A stretch of 64,000 bases of DNA from JAEZDC01 sp036676415. GTDB taxonomy: Bacteria; Bacteroidota; Bacteroidia; Chitinophagales; Chitinophagaceae. Location: positions 1 through 64,000 of the forward strand of contig JAKFCX010000065.1 of NCBI GenBank assembly GCA_036676415.1. The letters run 5' to 3'. Below, piece by piece: positions 59,211-64,000 of this stretch. Every line of letters starts with the position of its first letter. Position 1 is the first letter of the stretch. The notes under the pieces were generated by a model. That model was not told the origin of the DNA, ran no database searches, and saw only the letters and a program-made list of their open reading frames with translations. Made by a program: the position numbers and the translations under genes.

Positions 59211-59693
59211 TTACTTTTTAAAACCTCGGTTCAAAGCGATCATTTTTATTGCAGTGATGGCAGCCTCTTCACCCTTATGTCCATGTCTTCCACCAATACG
59301 ATCAATGGCCTGTTGTTCATTCTCTACTGTTAATACACCAAAGATCGTTGGCACATCCAGCACCATATTCAAAGAAAGTATTCCGTCTGTTACAGACTTA
59401 CACACATAATCGAAGTGTGGTGTATCTCCCCTGATGACTGTTCCTAAAGCTATGAAAGCGTCTGCCTTTTTCTCTTTGCTTTCAGCATAAGACTTTATTG
59501 CAAAAGGAATTTCCACCGCACCAGGAACATTTAATACTTTGAATTTGATGCCATGTGCTTTGAAGATAGCTCTGCAGCCTTTCTCCAGCTTTGAAACAAT
59601 AACATCGTTCCATTCTGTACGAACAATAACAACAAAGGCATCCGAAATGTTTGGGATGCCTTTGTTTAATAATGTATTTCCTGGTGTAGCCAT
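59211..59693 (-). CDS. ribH: 6,7-dimethyl-8-ribityllumazine synthase
   Basis: Penultimate step of riboflavin synthesis. The 160-residue protein has FVVIVRTEWNDVIVSKLEKG, VPGAVEIPFAIK, ALGTVIRGDTPHFDYVCKSV (with the active His) and VLTVENEQQAIDRIGGRHGH-type sequence. Start overlaps the upstream TPR stop by one base (TAATG), so the pair is translationally coupled. Confidence 0.95.
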   Translation of the reverse strand: MATPGNTLLNKGIPNISDAFVVIVRTEWNDVIVSKLEKGCRAIFKAHGIKFKVLNVPGAVEIPFAIKSYAESKEKKADAFIALGTVIRGDTPHFDYVCKSVTDGILSLNMVLDVPTIFGVLTVENEQQAIDRIGGRHGHKGEEAAITAIKMIALNRGFKK

Positions 59694-60385
59694 TACTTGA
59701 TAGAAAATTCGTTTGGCTGAACTTCGAGACGATAGATATAACGATCTGCCTGTCCACCTTTTTCGGTTTTAGGGAATTTCTCTTTCAGCTCGTTGTATAT
59801 GTCAAGTGCTTCTTCTTTTTTATTGTCAATCTCCAGCAACTGTGCTGCACGGAAAAGAAATTCAGAGGAATTCACTTCTTCTTCAGGAAAATGACGGCCG
59901 GCCTTTTTATAAAGATCAATTGCTTTGCTCTTGTCTCCTTTTTCAGAATAAGCATCAGCCAGCCTGCCCCAGGCAATTGATTGTACCAGCTTTGAGTCGG
60001 TGTCAAAGTCTTTCAGGTATTTGATAGCGTTATCAAAATCTTTCAATCGCAGGTAACAAATACCAGCGTAATATCTTGCTAATTCACCGGTTTGAGTTCC
60101 ACCGTAATTTTTAATAACATACAAAAATCCTTTGTCGGCCTGGTTGCCATTCAACGCAAGATTTAAAGAGTCCATTCTATAGTACTCTTCGGCTTTGAAT
60201 ATGGCAGCTTGTGCTTTTTCTTCGTTAGGCTTAACAACATATTGCTTGTAAGCATACCATCCACCAATTACCAAAATGATGGCAAGACCAACATAGGTGA
60301 TGATCTTTTGATTATTCTTCCAGAAAGCATCCAGCTTATTAACGGCATCATTTTTTTCTGCAGTCTCAGTTCTCTTGTCGCTCAT
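59693..60385 (-). CDS. Membrane-anchored tetratricopeptide protein (YfgM-like)
   Basis: A 230-residue protein with an N-terminal hydrophilic leader, one membrane helix (about 32-48, IITYVGLAIILVIGGWYAYK), and TPR units: ARYYAGICYLRLKDFDNAIK, AWGRLADAYSEKGDKSKAID and EEALDIYNELKEKFPKTEKG. Such YfgM-like proteins act at the outer face of the inner membrane. It is followed without gap by ribH. Confidence 0.78.
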   Translation of the reverse strand: MSDKRTETAEKNDAVNKLDAFWKNNQKIITYVGLAIILVIGGWYAYKQYVVKPNEEKAQAAIFKAEEYYRMDSLNLALNGNQADKGFLYVIKNYGGTQTGELARYYAGICYLRLKDFDNAIKYLKDFDTDSKLVQSIAWGRLADAYSEKGDKSKAIDLYKKAGRHFPEEEVNSSEFLFRAAQLLEIDNKKEEALDIYNELKEKFPKTEKGGQADRYIYRLEVQPNEFSIK

Positions 60386-60417
60386 TTCAATTGAAATTAA
60401 TTATGGGAGTTTTGTAT

Positions 60418-61413
60418 TTAGTCAACTATAAAAGGGTAATTCTGATCGATGTAAACATCTTTCAACACTTCACTGTCATCGGGCCATGGACTTTCTTCTG
60501 CAAACTTCACACTCTCTTCTACCACAGCATTGATCCTGTCATCAATGGCTTTGATCTCTTCACTGGTTGCAAATTTATTGTCCTGGATGGTCTTTAAGAC
60601 AATCGCAATCGGATCTTTTGCTTTGTATGATTCTACTTCTTCTTTGGTCCTGTATTTCTGAGGATCAGATACAGAGTGACCTTTATAACGGTAGGTCTTC
60701 AGTTCTATTAAGGTTGGTCCATCACCTTCTCTTGCTCTCTTAACAGCTCTGGCTATTCCTTCATGGACGGTTTCAGCCGTCATGCCATCCACTTTATCAG
60801 CAGGCATTTCATAAGCGTCAGCCAGTTTATAGATATCAAGAACGTTAGATGTTCTTTCGATGGATGTACCCATTGCATAATTGTTGTTCTCACAAATGAA
60901 TACAACAGGCAATTTCCAGGTCATGGCTAAGTTGAAAGTTTCATGCAACATACCCTGACGTGCAGCACCATCTCCAAAAAAACAAAGTGTAACATTATCT
61001 GTACCCCTGTATTTTTCAGCAAAAGCCAATCCTGCACCGGTACCGATCTGTGCACCCACGATTCCGTGACCACCAAAGAATTTATTCTTGATGTCGAAGA
61101 AGTGCATACTGCCACCTTTTCCTTTTGCACAACCGGTGGCTTTTCCGTAAAGTTCAGCCATACAGGCATTGGCACTGGTGCCTTTTGCAAGAGCCAATCC
61201 ATGGTCACGATAAGCTGTAATGAATGGATCTTCTGGCCTGGTAGCTGTCATACATCCTGCAGCAATGGCTTCCTGTCCAACATAAGCATGGAAGAATCCA
61301 CGGATCTTTCCAGCCATCTTGTACATTTCCTCAGCCTTCAATTCAAACTGGCGGATCAGTTGCATCAACTCGTACCAGTAGAGATATGTTTCTTTTGAAA
61401 AGCGTGTAGCCAA
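60418..61413 (-). CDS. pdhA: Pyruvate dehydrogenase E1 component, alpha subunit
   Basis: ThDP-dependent E1 alpha of the pyruvate dehydrogenase complex. FHAYVGQEAIAAGCMTA is followed by AYRDHGLALAKG, GGSMHFFDIKNKFFGGHGIV and the ThDP motif GDGAARQGMLHETFNLAM-to-CENNNYAMGTS. LIELKTYRYKGHSVSDPQ holds the phosphorylation-loop region. Length 331 is normal. The start is TTG (61411-61413), supported by the conserved TRFSKETYLYWYELM start; the next ATG would remove it. Confidence 0.93.
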   Translation of the reverse strand: MATRFSKETYLYWYELMQLIRQFELKAEEMYKMAGKIRGFFHAYVGQEAIAAGCMTATRPEDPFITAYRDHGLALAKGTSANACMAELYGKATGCAKGKGGSMHFFDIKNKFFGGHGIVGAQIGTGAGLAFAEKYRGTDNVTLCFFGDGAARQGMLHETFNLAMTWKLPVVFICENNNYAMGTSIERTSNVLDIYKLADAYEMPADKVDGMTAETVHEGIARAVKRAREGDGPTLIELKTYRYKGHSVSDPQKYRTKEEVESYKAKDPIAIVLKTIQDNKFATSEEIKAIDDRINAVVEESVKFAEESPWPDDSEVLKDVYIDQNYPFIVD

Positions 61414-61432
61414 CTCTTAGAATTTTGAGCGG

Positions 61433-61440
61433 CAAATATA
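61433..61440 (-). promoter_or_regulatory. Possible -7 element of pdhA
   Basis: The minus strand reads TATATTTG (TAnnTTTG), 19 bp upstream of the TTG start. Confidence 0.42.
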
Positions 61441-61535
61441 GTATAATGTGCTTATTAGTCAACATGGCAATTTTCTATCGCTCCACAAGGAAATTTATGT
61501 ATGTAGCAAGCTGAGGTTCTTTGCATTAGCTTTAG

Positions 61536-61550
61536 TTGCGTCGCACTCTT
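61536..61550 (+). repeat. Dispersed intergenic motif TTGCGTCGCACTCTT, copy 6
   Basis: Exact copy in a divergent intergenic region, flanked by AGCTTTAG and GTAC. The flanks are nearly identical to those of copy 3. Confidence 0.8.
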
Positions 61551-61712
61551 GTACTTTGAAATAAAAAGCATCTGCCGTGCATTATGCAATATGAGTATTC
61601 TTTTATCTTTATTTTGCCAAACAAACTCCCGAAACCCTCATCTCCTGGTTAAACAAATTATCAATATTCTTTTATTGATTTATGTACTATTGCAAAAGTT
61701 TGCACTGCCAAA

Positions 61713-62876
61713 ATGAAACTTATGGACACCAGGAAATCATTGTATTATTCCGAATATTTACATCTCGATAAAATATTAGATGCACAGCACCCAAAAAGTG
61801 CCGAAAACGGTAAGGATGCAGCTCATGAAGAGATGCTGTTTATTATCGTTCACCAGGCATTTGAACTTTGGTTCAAACAGGTACGGCATGAGCTTTCTTC
61901 GATTATTGATTCACTACACAAAGACAGGATTGACGATAACACTGATGAGATGAGTGTTATTGTTCAGCGATTGTACCGCATCATCAAGATCATCAACCTG
62001 ATGAATGCACAGTTTGAAGTGCTGGAAACAATGAAGCCATTGAATTTTCTTGATTTCAGGAAATACCTCTACCCTGCTTCGGGTTTTCAAAGCAAACAAT
62101 TCCGAATGGTAGAAGCAATGCTTGGACTAAAAATGCATTGCAGGCATATGCCGGATCATTATAAAAATGTTTGCACCCATGCCGGTGGTTTTGTAAAAGA
62201 GGATTATGAAGAGATCACAGCATGTGAGAATGACCTGAGTGTATTGGAAGGTGTAAAAAACTGGTTATCGAGAATGCCTTTCTTCCATCCTGAACTATGG
62301 AAGGAATACCAGAGCAAATTCCCTGGCGAAAAGCTTGACGATAATATTTTCCTTTCAGATTATTTTCACCTCTACCAGCAAACTCAACAGGAGCTTGGAA
62401 ACGACAGCCTGAAAGAGTCGAGAGCAAAAGTGGAAGGCAAAGAAGCTGAAAGTACCTTGACCGAAAGTTTTAAATCGGTGTTCATCGATAAAGGCACTGA
62501 ACTTTTCACTCCGAAGGAAATGACAGCAGCATTGTTCATTCAGTTATATGGACAACATCCGATGTTGCATCTTCCATTTGAATTACTGAATTCACTGGTG
62601 GAGATAGATGACCTGCTTTCTTTGTGGCGTTACAGGCATTATTCAATGGTGAAAAAAATGATCGGCTCAAGCCCAGGCACCGGTGGAACAAGTGGAGCCG
62701 GCTATTTGTTTGGAGCCGTTCAAAAGAACCGTGTGTTTGCTGATTTATTAGTGCTTCCTACTTTTTTTATAGAGAGGGAAAAATTGCCAAAACTTCCCAA
62801 GAAATTAAAGGATCTTTTGGAATTCAGTCACGACTATTCTATCGAAGACCTGGCTAATCCAACTAGTCTTCATTGA
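61713..62876 (+). CDS. Tryptophan 2,3-dioxygenase family protein
   Basis: Haem dioxygenase opening the indole ring to N-formylkynurenine. The 387-residue protein has YYSEYLHLDKILDAQHPKS, HEEMLFIIVHQAFELWFKQV (substrate-binding and distal His region), LYPASGFQSKQFRMVEAMLG, WRYRHYSMVKKMIGSSPGTG with the likely haem-ligand His, and GGTSGAGYLF. It is longer than the classic 280-residue bacterial enzyme and of the Bacteroidota type. No kynurenine genes adjoin it. Its end overlaps the convergent gene by 14 bp. Confidence 0.9.
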   Translation: MKLMDTRKSLYYSEYLHLDKILDAQHPKSAENGKDAAHEEMLFIIVHQAFELWFKQVRHELSSIIDSLHKDRIDDNTDEMSVIVQRLYRIIKIINLMNAQFEVLETMKPLNFLDFRKYLYPASGFQSKQFRMVEAMLGLKMHCRHMPDHYKNVCTHAGGFVKEDYEEITACENDLSVLEGVKNWLSRMPFFHPELWKEYQSKFPGEKLDDNIFLSDYFHLYQQTQQELGNDSLKESRAKVEGKEAESTLTESFKSVFIDKGTELFTPKEMTAALFIQLYGQHPMLHLPFELLNSLVEIDDLLSLWRYRHYSMVKKMIGSSPGTGGTSGAGYLFGAVQKNRVFADLLVLPTFFIEREKLPKLPKKLKDLLEFSHDYSIEDLANPTSLH

Positions 62877-64000
62877 TTAGCGAATGAAATTTTGTTGCAA
62901 CAGCAGGCAATTGTGAAAGCCGGATCCTTAGTATTTCTTCATGTTGTTTACCAAATCTTTGATAGATCGACGGTGGATATTTTCGGAAGGCATTTGTTAT
63001 TACCTGAGGCTGCAACGCTGTTTGAATCTCTTTTGCCATGGCAGTAAAATATTGCACCGGAACAGATTCAAGCAGCTCCTTATCCATTTTCTTTGATTGT
63101 TTCATCAAGCCTGAAACGTCGTCGACAATCTTCCGAAAAGACTGGAATTTGTTATTTGCCCCAATTGTTAACCTGCTGATGATTCCTTCATCAAAGATGT
63201 AAAAGGCCATATCCCTGTCTCTTGCTATCGGTTGATAGACTTTCCTGCCATTCTTTTCAACCAAAGCCCATTTCCATTGATCTTTATGCCTGTCCCAATC
63301 ATTGATCAGCATATCAAAAAGCCTTGTCTTAAGGTAAAGCAAGGTGTCAACTGTTATTCCCTGTTTCTTTTGTGATTCCTCTAGTTCATCGGATCCAAAA
63401 AAAGCGATAGGCTTCCCAAAGGCTGTATCACTTTGCCAGGTAGAATCGAGGTATTCTTCCATGTTCACTAATCGACCTGCGATTCTCTCATTGAATTCTC
63501 CATGCTTTTCTACATATGGCATCCAATATAATTGGGGATTGAGATGAGGTAAGCTCAATGATCTGGCTAAAGATGCTACTACCCTGGCTCCATAAGGATT
63601 CATGGCAGCTACCTGGTCACGAAACACCGATCTTACAATGCTTTTCCTCAACCACCATGGCAATGCGTTTTGCTGATCTTTATTTACCGACCTTAACACC
63701 CAGCTTCTGCCTGATGTATCTCTTAACCTGATAGAAATGGTTTGCTGGCTTCCTCCTGTTTCAAAGGGAATCATGCCACCATTGACTGAGTCGTAACTAA
63801 ATACCCTGAAAGTTTCGGGTGTGGTCCAGAAGTCACGGTATTTGTTACCAAAAAACCATTGGTAAGTAGCTCCTCTTTCATAATATTTACCTGGTATTAT
63901 GGTAACGGAATCTCGAAGATCAGAAGTTGCTTTCTTTGCCTCTTCCAGTCTATGTTTTTCAGAAAAGAACTTCCTTTCCCTGAAGTTCAACAGGTTTGGA
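62863..64000 (-). CDS. Protein with kinase-like DWDRH motif (N-terminus beyond window)
   Basis: The frame stays open to the window edge, and no convincing start is seen (a TTG at 63990 is only the first in-frame candidate), so the gene is partial. The visible 375 or more residues include TISIRLRDTSGRSWVLRSVN, LINDWDRHKDQWKWALV and YQPIARDRDMAFYIFD. The DRH and DRD pairs, with a Lys/Arg in the beta strand SWVLRSVNKD, resemble catalytic and metal-binding positions of atypical (HipA/FAM20-like) kinases. Similar segments follow calcineurin-type domains in large Bacteroidota envelope proteins. Identity is uncertain. Confidence 0.6.
   Translation of the reverse strand, partial: PNLLNFRERKFFSEKHRLEEAKKATSDLRDSVTIIPGKYYERGATYQWFFGNKYRDFWTTPETFRVFSYDSVNGGMIPFETGGSQQTISIRLRDTSGRSWVLRSVNKDQQNALPWWLRKSIVRSVFRDQVAAMNPYGARVVASLARSLSLPHLNPQLYWMPYVEKHGEFNERIAGRLVNMEEYLDSTWQSDTAFGKPIAFFGSDELEESQKKQGITVDTLLYLKTRLFDMLINDWDRHKDQWKWALVEKNGRKVYQPIARDRDMAFYIFDEGIISRLTIGANNKFQSFRKIVDDVSGLMKQSKKMDKELLESVPVQYFTAMAKEIQTALQPQVITNAFRKYPPSIYQRFGKQHEEILRIRLSQLPAVATKFHSLINED

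Larger units (their letters stand above)
61414..61712. other. Divergent intergenic region pdhA / tryptophan dioxygenase
   Basis: A stretch of about 300 bp without a gene. It holds the pdhA -7 element (61433-61440) and repeat motif copy 6 (61536-61550). TACTATTG at 61685-61692, near the dioxygenase ATG, is one base off the -7 consensus. Nothing else was recognised. Confidence 0.6.

Noticed and set aside
1..64000. CRISPR arrays, rRNA genes, complete insertion sequences, prophage
   Set aside because: No regularly spaced repeats, no rRNA-like sequence and no transposase, integrase or phage structural protein was seen in any frame.

Overview
The window looks like ordinary chromosome from a member of the Bacteroidota, most likely family Chitinophagaceae. 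This rests on protein content (DUF2851, BshC and YtxJ of the bacillithiol system, a fused trehalose synthase/phosphatase, tryptophan dioxygenase, saccharopine-pathway enzymes), on AT-rich DNA, on -7 promoter elements of the TAnnTTTG type close to start codons, and on the near absence of strong Shine-Dalgarno sequences. The genus cannot be fixed from the sequence alone.

Layout. 0-8.4 kb is housekeeping: end of Maf, DUF2851, BshC, PurE/PurK, OtsA-OtsB, a Nudix enzyme and PyrE. A secreted metal-binding (HMA) protein and an ALDH7-type dehydrogenase follow. 10.5-23.2 kb is a single-strand copper/heavy-metal cluster. It holds an AraC-type regulator with its own CxxC domain, CopA, CopZ, a DUF305 lipoprotein, a His/Cys-rich small protein, the three parts of a CusCBA-type efflux pump, a secreted HMA protein, a heavy-metal-binding lipoprotein and a DUF2911 lipoprotein. 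A terminator and tRNA-Val(UAC) close it. 23-45.6 kb is mixed: YtxJ, Mpl, a DnaQ-like exonuclease, a glycosyltransferase, truncated haemoglobin, an ATP-grasp protein, a frameshifted PIN toxin with its antitoxin, an iron-sulfur membrane oxidoreductase, PyrR-like protein, membrane pyrophosphatase, NAD(P)HX dehydratase, SerA, an MFS transporter and NDH-2.

45.7-48.6 kb is the least conventional part. Three tiny hydrophilic proteins are followed by an AT-rich segment with a foldable inverted repeat. Next comes a tail-anchored protein of unknown function lying inside a perfect 31-bp inverted repeat, then a KGG-motif stress-type protein. 48.6-64 kb returns to core genes: a receiver-only response regulator, a TPR protein, GyrA, saccharopine dehydrogenase, sirtuin, EVE, LutA-like, RibH, PdhA, tryptophan 2,3-dioxygenase, and the start-truncated end of a protein with kinase-like motifs.

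Cross-links: BshC and YtxJ belong to bacillithiol biology. The ALDH7 and saccharopine dehydrogenase genes could act in one lysine catabolic route. PurK/PurE and RibH/TPR are tight operons.

The most notable non-genic signal is a dispersed intergenic motif, TTGCGTCGCACTCTT (five exact copies and one core copy), found only between genes. At two sites it sits about 35-40 bp from a TTCCAAAGTTT-type hairpin.
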